A stretch of DNA of 64,000 nucleotides from Opitutia bacterium UBA953 (GCA_002293125.1 DBCR01000067.1:220-64219); one strand, 5' to 3'. Shown: positions 28,531 through 39,168, numbered from the stretch's first letter. Translations and numbers: made by a program. The notes: a model not told the origin generated them from the letters alone.

Positions 28531-30363
28531 ATGCGGATCTCCCGCACCACCGTCATCTTACTGGTCGCCAACCTGATCGCCTTCGGCCTCGTCTGGAGGG
28601 CCACGTCCGGCCATCAGCCGACGGCGATCGGGCAGACGCAGCTCTTCCCGTCGACGCCGACGAAGCTCATCCTGAGCGAGGGCCCTGAACGCATCGTGCT
28701 TGAAAAGCGCAGCGCCGGCTGGCGTCTGACCGAGCCGTTCGACTGGCCGGCTAATATCTGGACCGTCCAACGCCTGCTCGACGAACTTCGTTTCGTCAGC
28801 GCCGAAACTGGGTTCGACGCGGCCGAAGCCAAAGCCAACGGTTCCAGCCTCAAAGACTACGGCCTCGAAGCCCCGCGCTGGACCCTGAAGGTCACCTCTG
28901 AAACTGGCGCGACCGTCGAAACGAGGATCGGCGTACAGCCCTCGACCCGCCATCACTTCCTGCTGACCGACGACGGTAAGCGCATCATCCCCCTGCCTGA
29001 GGCGATGTCCGCGGCCTTGGCCGCCAAGCCCGAGAGCTATCGCGTCGACAAGATCTTTGAGGTCGCCGACTTCGAAGCACGCGCGGTCTCGGTCCGCCAC
29101 CGCACGAAGGATGGCGAAGTCGTGACCGCCCTGACCTCCGAAGCCCGGCCGCGCATCGGCCGGCGCGTCCAGCTTCCCGAGTGGCGTTTCGAGACCCCTT
29201 ATGACGCGCTCGCGGACGCGGACGCGACGACCCGCGCCGTGGCCGACCTCACGAACCTGCGCGCGAGCAAGTTTGTCGCCCTCGCCGACGACGTCACCGG
29301 GCTGACCGCTCCGACCCTCCGCCTCTCGCTCGAAGGAAATTCCCGCCGCCAGGTGCTGCTCGTCGGCAACCCGGCACCGGGCCAGCCCACGATGCTCTGC
29401 GCGCGGCTCGAGGAAAACAATTCCGTCTTCCTCATCGAAGCCCGCCTGCTCAACGACTGGTTCGCCGCCCGCGAGACACTCGCCGCCTCCCGGCCAGCCG
29501 ACTTCGATCCGGCGCTCGTCACCGGCTTCACTATCTCCACCGGTGGCCGCTCCATCACGTTGCATCGCCTTGAAGGCGCCGCCGCCGAGGCCCGCTGGGA
29601 AATCCCGGTCGCACCCGGCTCCACGGCCACCAAACGACGCGAGGCCGACGCCAAGATCATCGGGCGCTTCCTGGATGCGGTCGCCCGACTCCGCGCGACC
29701 CGCCGCCAATCCGCGGGCGGCACGAGCGTACCTGCCGTGATGGCGCAGGCGAATCCAGGCACCGCGTCCATCCAGACCTTGGAACTTGAGTTCGGTACCG
29801 AACGCATGCTGCTCAGCTTTACGGACGATCCGGACCGAGGCGCGGGCACACGCGTCGTGCACGTCAAGGGCTCGCCGCTCGCGGCGATCTGCGACGTCTC
29901 CTTGCTCGACGGCGGCCACCAAAACGTCGAGCCACAGGCTTGGCGAAAGCGCTCGCTGGCGGAGCTTCCCCAGGGAGCCCGCGTAAGCGGCCTCCGCCTC
30001 ACCGCCCGCGGCGACGGTAAGGTCCTCGGCGAAGCGCGCCTCGGCCCCGACGGCAACTGGGCCGGCTCCGGCCGACTCGACCCCGCTAACTCGCGTCGGC
30101 TTGCGGTCGGCCTGGCCGACGTGCGCGCGGCCGAGTTCCCCGGACGCGACGTCGGTTCGGGCGGCTGGAAATTTGAAATCCGGGTGACCGACCAAGCGGC
30201 CACCGGCGGCGCGGCCAGCGAAACATTCCGGACCTACCTCTGCTCGGCACCTTTCAGCACGCGCTCGCTGCTCATGCGGGACGAAGCCGACGACGACGAT
30301 TTCATCCTCGAAGCTGGCCTCGCCGAAATCCTGATTCCGCTCCTGGCCGAACCCGGCAGATGA
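28531..30363 (+). CDS. DUF4340-domain membrane-anchored protein
   Basis: The 610-residue protein has an N-terminal anchor (ISRTTVILLVANLIAFGLVW) and an extracytoplasmic region with DUF4340 repeats: GWRLTEPFDWPANIWTVQRL, then LKDYGLEAPRWTLKV, a typical pattern. DUF4340 genes regularly follow gldG-like genes, and the product may be a periplasmic partner of the transporter; its biochemical role is undescribed to my knowledge. The ATG at 28531 was chosen because it gives a compact signal anchor. It overlaps the next gene by four bases. Confidence 0.82.
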   Translation: MRISRTTVILLVANLIAFGLVWRATSGHQPTAIGQTQLFPSTPTKLILSEGPERIVLEKRSAGWRLTEPFDWPANIWTVQRLLDELRFVSAETGFDAAEAKANGSSLKDYGLEAPRWTLKVTSETGATVETRIGVQPSTRHHFLLTDDGKRIIPLPEAMSAALAAKPESYRVDKIFEVADFEARAVSVRHRTKDGEVVTALTSEARPRIGRRVQLPEWRFETPYDALADADATTRAVADLTNLRASKFVALADDVTGLTAPTLRLSLEGNSRRQVLLVGNPAPGQPTMLCARLEENNSVFLIEARLLNDWFAARETLAASRPADFDPALVTGFTISTGGRSITLHRLEGAAAEARWEIPVAPGSTATKRREADAKIIGRFLDAVARLRATRRQSAGGTSVPAVMAQANPGTASIQTLELEFGTERMLLSFTDDPDRGAGTRVVHVKGSPLAAICDVSLLDGGHQNVEPQAWRKRSLAELPQGARVSGLRLTARGDGKVLGEARLGPDGNWAGSGRLDPANSRRLAVGLADVRAAEFPGRDVGSGGWKFEIRVTDQAATGGAASETFRTYLCSAPFSTRSLLMRDEADDDDFILEAGLAEILIPLLAEPGR

Positions 30364-33083
30364 AACCAAAGCCGGCCAGTTCCCCATTCCGCAGGTTCCT
30401 GCGCGGACTGACGAACACCTGCCTGCTCCTATTACTCCCAGTCCAGCTGACGCTCTGCTGGGTCGCCAACCTCGATCACCCGACGAAGTTGCCGGACTTC
30501 CTCACGGAGCGCATCTCGACGCAGCTCGCCGAACATGGTCTGCGCCTGCAGGCCCGCAATTTTTGGATGATGCCGGACCTGACGTTGGCGGCCGACGACC
30601 TGTCGCTCGGCGTCGACGGCATGTCGGGCGATGTCTTCACCGCCGCGCGCGTGGAAATCGCGCTCAATCCTGCGCTCCTCATCGCCGGCCAGATCGAGCC
30701 GACGCAAGCGCGCGTATCGGATGCCCGTCTTTGGTGCCCGGCCTCCGTCGCCCGCGGCGGCGTCCGCCGTCCGTTGATCGACACCCTGACCCTCGATGTC
30801 ACCAAGGAAGGACGCTGGCTCAACCTTCGGTCGATCCAGACGCGGGGCGGCAAGATCACCTGCCATCTCTCGGGTGAAGTACCGACCGGGCTCCTGCGCG
30901 CCGAGAAAGAGAACAAAGGCCCGATTCCCCTTTCCCGCCGGCTGGCCGCCGCCTTCGCCTCCATCGAGACGGCCATCGACGTCGCGGAGCGATCCGGCGG
31001 AGCCTCCGTCTCGCTGCGTTGCCAAGGCAGCAGCGACGGCAGCGCGGAAGTCTCCGTCCTGGCCGTGCTGGGCAACGACTGGTCCGACAGCGGCCTCGGT
31101 CTCATCCAAGTGCGCGGGCTCAATCTCCGCGGCACCGTGAAGGTGGCCTCCGACGGCCGAATCGCCGACTGGCGTCTGGACGGCGGCGCGCAAGAAATGG
31201 CTTGGAGTAACATCACCGCGGAGCGACTTGACCTGCGTGCACGGGGTAATGGCCGCCGCGAAGATACGGTCGCCGAACTGACACTCGCCCAAGCCAAGGG
31301 TGCCGGCCTCGAACTTCGGCGCGTCAAACTGGCGGCAAGCCCCGCCTTGGGCGACGGCCACCGGATCACCTTCGACATCCTTTCCGACGGCTCGACCGCC
31401 AGCGGTTCGGCCATCCTCGCCCCGCATGGAGCCGTGACGGCCATGATCGACCAGGCCCACCTGTCGGGCGCAGAGTTCAGCGCGCAGCCCGAAATCGGCC
31501 GCCTCCTTCACGCGGCCGGCGTCGACCTACGGGGCGATGTTCTCTTGCGCGAGGTCTCAGCCGAAGTCTCGGCGAAAGGCGAATTCAGCCGTGCCTCCGG
31601 CGAGATCGCGGTCTCTGGCTTCCGGGGCCTCGGACTTTCGGCGGAGGCGATCTCGCCGGACAAGGCCCTGCCTTTACGCACGCGCTTCGATTTCGACCCT
31701 GCCCGCGCTGGCGCTCCGCTCCGCCTACGTGAGCTACGACTGGCTTCGATAAGCGGTTCGGCCGACTGCGAGCTCAAGGCCGGCGGCGCCTTCATGCTCC
31801 ACCTGAATGGCGAGATGGACCCCGCATGCCTCGATCGCCTTCTCGGCGAATGGTGGGTCTCGCTCTGGAAGATGTTCTTCCTCCGGGAGCGTCCCTACGC
31901 CTTCATCGACGTCGAAAGCCATTGGGGATCGCTGACCAGCGTGACCAAAGGACGCGCCGTCTTGAAACGTTTCGATTTCATGGGGGCGCCTTTCCGCTAC
32001 GTCGAGGTCTCCGTCGACGCCGACCCGAAGCGGACTCACATCGGCTTGCATCAGCTGGGTGGCGGCGATTCTGAAGCGGATGGCAGCGTCGATGGATCCG
32101 CGACATGGGATTGGTCCAAGCCGCTCGCGCTCGCCGGCCCGGTCGTACGCGCCGAAGGCAACCTGCAGCCTTGGATCGCCGCGCGTTGCGCTGGTAAAGA
32201 TTTCGGCGAAGCCCTGCGCGGCCTCTCCCTGCCCGTCGACCGTCGCTTCACCTTACTGCTCACGCCCGGCGCGAAAGGTCCGGACGTGAAGACCTCCATC
32301 GAGTGCGCCGGCGCTTTCTCGGCCTGGGGCGTCGCCGGAAGTTCGCTGCAAGCGAGCACCGAGAATATCGACAGCGGTATGCGCGTGCGCGCAAAGCTCG
32401 GACTCGCCGAGGGCGAAGCGCGGCTCCAACTGGATGGCGACCCACTGCGCCAGACCAAGCTCACGCTCGCCCTCAAAGGCTGCGACCCCGCGCAGATCGG
32501 CCAGTTACTGAGCGACCTGAGCACCCCGCCGCCGAAGGACGCCCCGCTGACTCCCGCCACCAAGGTGGCCTCGGCCGGCAAACTGGACCTCGATTTCACC
32601 GGGCATCTTGACCTTGAAAAGCCCCGCCTGCTCAAGGGGCTTGGCCACTACTCGCTCACGGACCCGGGCCTGAAGAAGGTGCGGCTGCTAGGAGACATCT
32701 CCAAGGTCTTGGAAGCACTCGGCGTGGGTGCGACAACCTACGAACTCAGCCAGGCGAAGGGCACTTTTGGCTGTTTGGGCGGGCAGGCGTACTTCCCTGA
32801 CCTGGCCATCACCGGCCCCCAGGCCCGCCTGGACTTAGCCGGCGAAATCGACCTCCAGGCCTCCACCCTGAACTTCGAAGGGGACTTCTCTCTCCCCCGC
32901 AAAGGCGGGCTCAACCCGCTGGAACTTCTCAACCTCAATCGTGCCCTGATCGGCTTAACGAAAATTAAGCTAAAAGGGCCCATTTCTAAGCCCGAAACCA
33001 GTGCGATTCCGACCCTAAAAGATATCATTAACTCACGCAATGACAGTAAGTTAGGCAAGATTCCCGACGGAATTCAGGAATGA
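30360..33083 (+). CDS. AsmA-like large envelope protein
   Basis: The 907-residue protein has an N-terminal membrane helix (about 15-38) and then a long beta-rich body. It starts with an AsmA-type N-terminal region (LNPALLIAGQIEPTQARVSDARLW) and closes with an AsmA/TamB-like C-terminal segment (GPQARLDLAGEIDLQASTL and IKLKGPISKPETSAIPTL). AsmA-family proteins are now thought to carry phospholipids between inner and outer membranes. It is translationally coupled to the DUF4340 gene, which suggests that the whole five-gene set serves the cell envelope. The last 120 bases are noticeably AT-richer. Confidence 0.78.
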   Translation: MKPKPASSPFRRFLRGLTNTCLLLLLPVQLTLCWVANLDHPTKLPDFLTERISTQLAEHGLRLQARNFWMMPDLTLAADDLSLGVDGMSGDVFTAARVEIALNPALLIAGQIEPTQARVSDARLWCPASVARGGVRRPLIDTLTLDVTKEGRWLNLRSIQTRGGKITCHLSGEVPTGLLRAEKENKGPIPLSRRLAAAFASIETAIDVAERSGGASVSLRCQGSSDGSAEVSVLAVLGNDWSDSGLGLIQVRGLNLRGTVKVASDGRIADWRLDGGAQEMAWSNITAERLDLRARGNGRREDTVAELTLAQAKGAGLELRRVKLAASPALGDGHRITFDILSDGSTASGSAILAPHGAVTAMIDQAHLSGAEFSAQPEIGRLLHAAGVDLRGDVLLREVSAEVSAKGEFSRASGEIAVSGFRGLGLSAEAISPDKALPLRTRFDFDPARAGAPLRLRELRLASISGSADCELKAGGAFMLHLNGEMDPACLDRLLGEWWVSLWKMFFLRERPYAFIDVESHWGSLTSVTKGRAVLKRFDFMGAPFRYVEVSVDADPKRTHIGLHQLGGGDSEADGSVDGSATWDWSKPLALAGPVVRAEGNLQPWIAARCAGKDFGEALRGLSLPVDRRFTLLLTPGAKGPDVKTSIECAGAFSAWGVAGSSLQASTENIDSGMRVRAKLGLAEGEARLQLDGDPLRQTKLTLALKGCDPAQIGQLLSDLSTPPPKDAPLTPATKVASAGKLDLDFTGHLDLEKPRLLKGLGHYSLTDPGLKKVRLLGDISKVLEALGVGATTYELSQAKGTFGCLGGQAYFPDLAITGPQARLDLAGEIDLQASTLNFEGDFSLPRKGGLNPLELLNLNRALIGLTKIKLKGPISKPETSAIPTLKDIINSRNDSKLGKIPDGIQE

Positions 33084-33140
33084 GGGGTTGATTAACCCCC
33101 CTCACACCCTGTATCAGAGAGGGACACCCCCTCACGGAGG
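33083..33140 (+). other. Hairpins and Shine-Dalgarno ahead of accB
   Basis: GGGGTT-GATT-AACCCC (33085-33100) forms a short hairpin immediately after the asmA-like stop codon. A second possible pairing, GAGGG with CCCTC (about 33118-33134), ends just before GGAGG at 33136-33140. The GGAGG lies eight bases before the TTG start of accB. The first hairpin lacks a T-run, so it is not a clear terminator. Confidence 0.4.
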
Positions 33141-33148
33141 ACATTACC

Positions 33149-33619
33149 TTGGACCTAATTAAGATTAAACAAGTCGTGGATTTGATGAAGAAGTCGGACC
33201 TTTCCGAGTTCGAGATCCAGGACCAAGATTTCAAGCTGCGCATCAAGCGCGACCTCCTTGGTCGTGCCCCCGTCGCAGCCCAAGCCGCCCCCGTAGCGGC
33301 CGCCCCCGCCCCCGTGGCAGCGGCGCCTGCCCCTCTGGCTGCCCCCGCACCGGCAGCCCCCGCCGCCTCGGACCCCAGCATCAGATTGGTGACCTCCCCG
33401 ATGGTCGGCACCTACTACTGCACCCCTTCCCCTGAGAACCCGCCCTTCGTCACCGTAGGCTCCCCGATCAAGGCCGACTCCGTCGTCTGCATCATCGAGG
33501 CCATGAAGGTGATGAACGAGATTCAGGCGGAAATCTCCGGTACGGTGGTCGAGTGCCTGGTCGCCAACGGCACCTCGGTCGAATTCGGCCAGCCTCTCTT
33601 CCGCGTGAAGGTCAGCTGA
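33149..33619 (+). CDS. accB: Biotin carboxyl carrier protein of acetyl-CoA carboxylase
   Basis: AccB carries biotin between the carboxylase and carboxyltransferase steps of malonyl-CoA synthesis. The 156-residue product has the N-terminal helical region ([18 protein letters not shown]), a Pro-Ala linker (about 50-80) and the biotinyl domain with the EAMKVMNEI site whose lysine is biotinylated. The thumb ([13 protein letters not shown]) is present. The start is a TTG supported by GGAGG eight bases upstream; no ATG or GTG lies in frame near it. accC follows after 16 bases. Confidence 0.95.
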   Translation: MDLIKIKQVVDLMKKSDLSEFEIQDQDFKLRIKRDLLGRAPVAAQAAPVAAAPAPVAAAPAPLAAPAPAAPAASDPSIRLVTSPMVGTYYCTPSPENPPFVTVGSPIKADSVVCIIEAMKVMNEIQAEISGTVVECLVANGTSVEFGQPLFRVKVS

Positions 33620-33635
33620 GCGCGAACACCCGAGC

Positions 33636-35012
<1,377 letters not shown>

Positions 35013-35030
35013 GCGGCCTTGCCGCCGACG

Positions 35031-35981
35031 ATGAGCGCCCCACAGCGCCCGACCCCCGCCGCCACCGCCCGCCTCAGAACGGGCGGTGACTGTTTACGCT
35101 TTGCCAATCGTCTGTTCAAGTCGGCCGGCATCGCGCACGGCCAAGGCTTCGTGAACGCCGAGGAAGAATCCCTGACGCTCATGGGCCATGCCACGGGCCT
35201 GGCCTGGGAGAAGCTCCCCTCGTGCTTCGAACGCGCCCTGACAGCCAAGGAGAAGGCCTCCTTCCTCGCACTGGTCGAACGCCGCGTCTTCGACCGCGTG
35301 CCTACCAGCTACCTCGTCGGCGAAGCCTGGCTGGGCGGCCTCCGCTTCCGCGTCGACGAACGCGTGATCATCCCGCGCTCCTATTTCGTCGAGCTCATCC
35401 CCGAGGCCATCCCGCAGTGGCTCCCGCCGGTCGCGCAGGTGACCGACGTGGCTGATATCTGCACGGGCTCGGGCTGCCTCGCCATCCTGCTCGCGAAGCG
35501 CTTCCCGAAGGCGCACGTCCACGCGACCGACCTCTCGGCGAAGGCGCTCGAAGTGGCCGCGCTCAACGTCGCCGACCACAAGCTGGCGAAACGTATCACG
35601 CTGCACGAGACGGACACCATGACGGCGCTGACGAAGGGTCCTAAGTTCGACCTGATCCTCAGCAATCCGCCTTACGAGCCCGAAGGCATCTACCGACGCC
35701 TGCCGGCCGAATTCAAGAAGGAGCCGAAGGGCTCGCTGGTCTCCGGCAAGGACGGCCTCGACGTCATCCGCAAGCTGCTCACGCAGGCGCGCGAAGCGCT
35801 GAAGCCGCACGGCATCCTGGTCATCGAGGTCGGTGGGCTGCAGAAGGCGATGCACCTCGCGTGGCCGAGGCTACCCATCATGTGGCTGCCGACGGCCGAC
35901 GGAGCCGATTGCGTCTGCCTGATCCATGCTTCGGACCTGCGACGTGAGCTACCGTCACCAAGCGCGCGGCGCGGGCGCTGA
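35031..35981 (+). CDS. prmB: PrmB/HemK-type N5-glutamine methyltransferase
   Basis: The 316-residue SAM-dependent enzyme has a helical N-terminal domain, the interdomain segment RVPTSYLVGEAWLGGLRF...VDERVIIPRS typical of PrmB, the SAM loop DICTGSGCLAILLA and the catalytic NPPYEP that holds the target glutamine. PrmB methylates Gln150 of ribosomal protein L3, while PrmC methylates release factors. The longer N-terminus and the V.IPRS version favour PrmB, although confusion is possible. The ATG at 35031 is chosen. The 3' end overlaps a convergent nuclease gene by 27 bases. Confidence 0.85.
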   Translation: MSAPQRPTPAATARLRTGGDCLRFANRLFKSAGIAHGQGFVNAEEESLTLMGHATGLAWEKLPSCFERALTAKEKASFLALVERRVFDRVPTSYLVGEAWLGGLRFRVDERVIIPRSYFVELIPEAIPQWLPPVAQVTDVADICTGSGCLAILLAKRFPKAHVHATDLSAKALEVAALNVADHKLAKRITLHETDTMTALTKGPKFDLILSNPPYEPEGIYRRLPAEFKKEPKGSLVSGKDGLDVIRKLLTQAREALKPHGILVIEVGGLQKAMHLAWPRLPIMWLPTADGADCVCLIHASDLRRELPSPSARRGR

Positions 35982-36902
35982 TTCGAGCCGGTCCTGCGTC
36001 ACTTTGGGCAGCTTCGGGAAGAAATCCAGTCCGGTAAGTTCTTCGAGTCGGCGGATGCTCACCAGGTAACGCGTCAACTCGACGTCGCGCCACTTCTCTT
36101 CGTGAGGTACGAGGTAGGCGATGGCGCGGATCCCTCCGACGCTCTCATCGTATTCCGAGATCAGCATCCAGAAAGACGTGGGGACCGGGATGCGGCCGAC
36201 CTGCTTCGCGGACGGCGAGGAAATGACCGGACCGAGTTGGACCCAAACGGTGCCGTAACGCACGACGTAACGCTTAATGATCCGCTGCTCCATATCCTTC
36301 CAGAGACCGGCGTTGAGCGCGTGGAGCTGAGGCACGATATTGCTGAGGAGGAACGTCTCCCGCTGCGCCTCCTCACCGTAGCAGACCGAGATCGCGTAGT
36401 TGGGCGCGAGGTGGCCGCGGTCGTAGCCCGAGCGGACGTATTCGGAAGTCGTCACGCGCGCCGCGGTGCGTCCGTCGGACTTGAACGAAGAAGGCCTTTC
36501 GAGATACACGTCCTTATAAGGAAACACGCGATAAGAGGACCAGCGGGGCAAAGGCAGCGCATCGTCGTAGCCGACCGAGTAGCCGCGATTGACGAGGCGC
36601 TTGAGACCCAGGCGATCGGTAGGCTCTCCGTAGGGGGCGGTCGCGTCCTTATCCGGCGTCGGCGCGGGGACGATGTCACCCTTCACCACTTCGGTACCGT
36701 CGGCGAGGCGATCCAGGGCGTCGACGACCTTACGGGGCGTGGTGCCGTCTTCTCGTACCGTATCGACCACATTGAGCACTCGCTGCTCGATGGCGATTTT
36801 CTGCGTTCGTTCGGAGAGGACATAGACCAGCCCCAGCACGCCAACCGAAAGCAGGACGAGCAGGCAGACCCAGCCGAGGAAGCGGAGTAGATTCCGAATC
36901 AT
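35955..36902 (-). CDS. Membrane-anchored DNA/RNA non-specific endonuclease (DRGH type)
   Basis: The 315-residue protein has one N-terminal membrane helix (about 9-30), a linker, and a beta-beta-alpha-metal nuclease domain. The hallmark DRGHLAPN is at 161-168 with the general-base His164, and the metal-binding asparagine is expected in LNAGLWKDME (about 197-206). The family includes Serratia nuclease, mitochondrial EndoG and pneumococcal EndA. The single helix would hold the domain on the outer face of the inner membrane, as in EndA, which degrades one strand during DNA uptake; that role here is inference. Last gene of the GYF/YIP1-DUF2752 operon. Confidence 0.9.
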   Translation of the reverse strand: MIRNLLRFLGWVCLLVLLSVGVLGLVYVLSERTQKIAIEQRVLNVVDTVREDGTTPRKVVDALDRLADGTEVVKGDIVPAPTPDKDATAPYGEPTDRLGLKRLVNRGYSVGYDDALPLPRWSSYRVFPYKDVYLERPSSFKSDGRTAARVTTSEYVRSGYDRGHLAPNYAISVCYGEEAQRETFLLSNIVPQLHALNAGLWKDMEQRIIKRYVVRYGTVWVQLGPVISSPSAKQVGRIPVPTSFWMLISEYDESVGGIRAIAYLVPHEEKWRDVELTRYLVSIRRLEELTGLDFFPKLPKVTQDRLESAPAPRAW

Positions 36903-36903
36903 G

Positions 36904-37326
36904 TCAGCGCGTCAGGTAATAACACTGCCAAGCCCAGTGGGCGACGAGCACGGCCACGAAGGCGATGCGGGCGCGACGGGAATAAGCAGGCTCGATGAAG
37001 AGACGAAGTCGAAGCGTGTCGCGACGGAGCCAGAAGACTGCTGAATAAGTCGTCCAGAGCGCAGCCAGCGTGACGGTGAGAAAGAAACCCGGATGATAAA
37101 GGAACGCCTGCCCGAAGTCCAGGTTCACCAGATCACGGGCGCAACGCGTGCCACCGCAGCCGAGGCACGGCAGGCCCGTCAGCCGCATGAAGATGCACTG
37201 CGGCAGCTGCAGGCCCGTCAGGAACCAGCCCCAGGCGAAGACCGCGCCACCGAGGAAAGCCGCCGGCCAGACGAGCTCATGGTTGAGCTCGCCGGGATAG
37301 GCAGGTCTGCGGATCAGCCGGAGCAC
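36904..37326 (-). CDS. DUF2752 membrane protein
   Basis: The 140-residue protein has three hydrophobic segments and the DUF2752 signature LTGLPCLGCGGTRCARDL, in which the CLGCGGTR core is diagnostic. Function of the family is unknown. The start is a GTG three bases after the stop of the upstream YIP1 gene, and its own stop lies one base before the nuclease ATG, so the operon is tightly packed. Confidence 0.85.
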   Translation of the reverse strand: MLRLIRRPAYPGELNHELVWPAAFLGGAVFAWGWFLTGLQLPQCIFMRLTGLPCLGCGGTRCARDLVNLDFGQAFLYHPGFFLTVTLAALWTTYSAVFWLRRDTLRLRLFIEPAYSRRARIAFVAVLVAHWAWQCYYLTR

Positions 37327-37329
37327 CGA

Positions 37330-38214
37330 TCAGCGGGTGGCGGCGGCCCACCAGAAAAGAATACCTGGCAGGGCGCAGCAACAGCAGCAAAGGACGAACC
37401 AGACGAAGCTGGAGATGCCGAACTGTTTCCAAGGGCTGACCCCTGTCGCTGCGCCGAAGCACCGGAAGTAGACGACCAACGCCGGGATGAAGAACACGGA
37501 GCTGATCACCATCTGGGCGCCGAAATTAAAAGCCAGCAGCTGGAGCGGAGCCATCAGCACCGCCAGGATCGCGGCGACGAGCAAGGAGGCCGCCACGGTG
37601 CGCTCGAGCGGCACCTGATAGCGGAAGACCCGCTGGCCCAGCCAATGCAGCACGCCGAAGAACGCGTAAATGAACGGCGCGATGGCCAGCCCCATGCCGG
37701 CGCCGAAGACCGTGATCCAGACGGGTGCCGGTTCGGCCTTGGCCATCTGTTCGACCGTCTGGCTCAACTCGGCGATGTTCAGCTTGCGGAGCCACTCGGC
37801 CACCTCGGCGTTCTTGTCCCCGAAGACGATCGCGTTGACCAGTTGGAACGGCAACGAGAACAGCACTCCGAGATAGCAGAAGACCACCCAGTCGCCGAAG
37901 GCGTAGCGACCCGTCGAGAGGACCGAAGGGTTCACGACGGCCGCCTTGATCGTGGCGAAGAAAGACCCGAGCGACTTGCCTTGCTCCCAGGGGACCGTCG
38001 ACACCGGGGGAACGTCCGGCGTGGCCACGCCCGGCGACGCCGGCACGCCGACGGCGCGGAATTCGGGCCAGTCGCCGAGCGGCGTCCAAGCCGGCAAGCC
38101 GTCGCGCCAGGCGAGGTCGGAAGCATGGAAGCGGCCGGTGGAAAGCCCGGCGACGATGTCTTCGGGAACGAAGACCCCGAGCTGGACGGAGTTACGGGCG
38201 ACGTGGATCTGCAT
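37330..38214 (-). CDS. GYF-like (DUF4339) plus YIP1-like membrane protein, copy A
   Basis: The 294-residue protein has an N-terminal GYF_2-like domain (about 1-50; IHVARNSVQLGVF, LAWRDGLPAWTPLGDW) and a C-terminal membrane part with about five helices resembling the YIP1 family. GYF domains bind proline-rich peptides. The ATG at 38214 is preferred; an upstream TTG overlapping the previous stop would add three residues. It is a tandem paralogue of the gene upstream, with nearly identical N-terminal 50 residues. Function unknown. Confidence 0.78.
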   Translation of the reverse strand: MQIHVARNSVQLGVFVPEDIVAGLSTGRFHASDLAWRDGLPAWTPLGDWPEFRAVGVPASPGVATPDVPPVSTVPWEQGKSLGSFFATIKAAVVNPSVLSTGRYAFGDWVVFCYLGVLFSLPFQLVNAIVFGDKNAEVAEWLRKLNIAELSQTVEQMAKAEPAPVWITVFGAGMGLAIAPFIYAFFGVLHWLGQRVFRYQVPLERTVAASLLVAAILAVLMAPLQLLAFNFGAQMVISSVFFIPALVVYFRCFGAATGVSPWKQFGISSFVWFVLCCCCCALPGILFWWAAATR

Positions 38215-38219
38215 GGGGA

Positions 38220-39074
38220 TCAACCGGCGAATTTATTGGCCAGGGCGGCGAACATCAGCGCGTACAGGCCGCACACGCACAGGCAAGGGATCACGATCAG
38301 CGAGATCACGACCTTCCACCAGGCGATCCGGTGCACCTGCGAGTGGGCGATGATGGCCGCGACGAGCTGCCAGGGCATGACGACGTAGTTGACGCAGGGG
38401 ATGAAGGCGAAGGGCATGAAGGCGCCGTAGGCGTAGGCGTTGGCGCGATAGGTCTGCGCGAAGCCACCGGTAGGCCGCCAAGGAAGCAGCAGGAGATGCG
38501 TGAACGCCGCGCCGACGAAGTTGAAGAGCGGGACGAAGAGGAAGAATACGGCCAGCGCCGCGGAGATCACCAAGGCGGCCGCGAGCGGGCCGATGTCGTT
38601 GATCCAGGTCATGAAGGCGTCGTTGCGTCCGCCTTGCCCCTTGGCGGCCAAGGCCATGCCGCCGAAGAGCGCGCCGTACAGGATGCTGCCGCCGAGCCAG
38701 GCCGGCAGCAGCGACCAGTAGGTGAAGGAGATCGGGCGCGCGTAGCCGCCGTCGCGCAGGTTCGCGAAGGTACGTACCGGATCGAGCGCGACTTCCTTGA
38801 TCGTCGCGACGTAGTGGGCGAGCGAAGAGCCACGCTCCCAGGAAGGCATCGCGGGCGCAGGTTCGCCGGACTCGGCAGGCATCGCATGCGGCGAGGGCGG
38901 CGGTACGCCGGCGCCGCGGAACTCGGACCAGTCGCCGAGAGGAGTCCAGGCCGGCAGGCCGTCGCGCCAACCGAGGTCGGAGGCGAGGAAGCGACCCGAT
39001 TGCAGGCCGGCGATGATTTCTTCGGGGGCGAAGACCCCGAGCTGGGCGGAATTACGGGCGACGTGAATTTGCAT
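38220..39074 (-). CDS. GYF-like (DUF4339) plus YIP1-like membrane protein, copy B
   Basis: The 284-residue protein has the same layout as copy A: a GYF_2-like domain with IHVARNSAQLGVFAPEEI and GLPAWTPLGDW, a proline-rich linker (about 55-80), then a YIP1-like helical membrane domain with SLLPAWLGGSILYG and PTGGFAQTYRANAYAYG. It is the first gene of the four-gene minus-strand operon. TTGCGG lies 34 bases before the ATG with TACTCA 17 bases further on, a plausible promoter. The membrane domains of the two copies have diverged more than the GYF parts. Confidence 0.78.
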   Translation of the reverse strand: MQIHVARNSAQLGVFAPEEIIAGLQSGRFLASDLGWRDGLPAWTPLGDWSEFRGAGVPPPSPHAMPAESGEPAPAMPSWERGSSLAHYVATIKEVALDPVRTFANLRDGGYARPISFTYWSLLPAWLGGSILYGALFGGMALAAKGQGGRNDAFMTWINDIGPLAAALVISAALAVFFLFVPLFNFVGAAFTHLLLLPWRPTGGFAQTYRANAYAYGAFMPFAFIPCVNYVVMPWQLVAAIIAHSQVHRIAWWKVVISLIVIPCLCVCGLYALMFAALANKFAG

Positions 39075-39168
39075 GGCGTTGAGTAGTCGCTAGGCCAGCC
39101 TGCCGCAAACCCAGAACATCCGGATACGGTTAGCCCGCCTCCCCGAAAAGGGCGGCGGGCCGGGAAAG

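Noticed and set aside
39132..39160. Hairpin GCCCGCC/GGCGGGC downstream of tRNA-Arg as an intrinsic terminator
   Set aside because: The stem is good, but no T-run follows on either strand, so I did not list it as a terminator.
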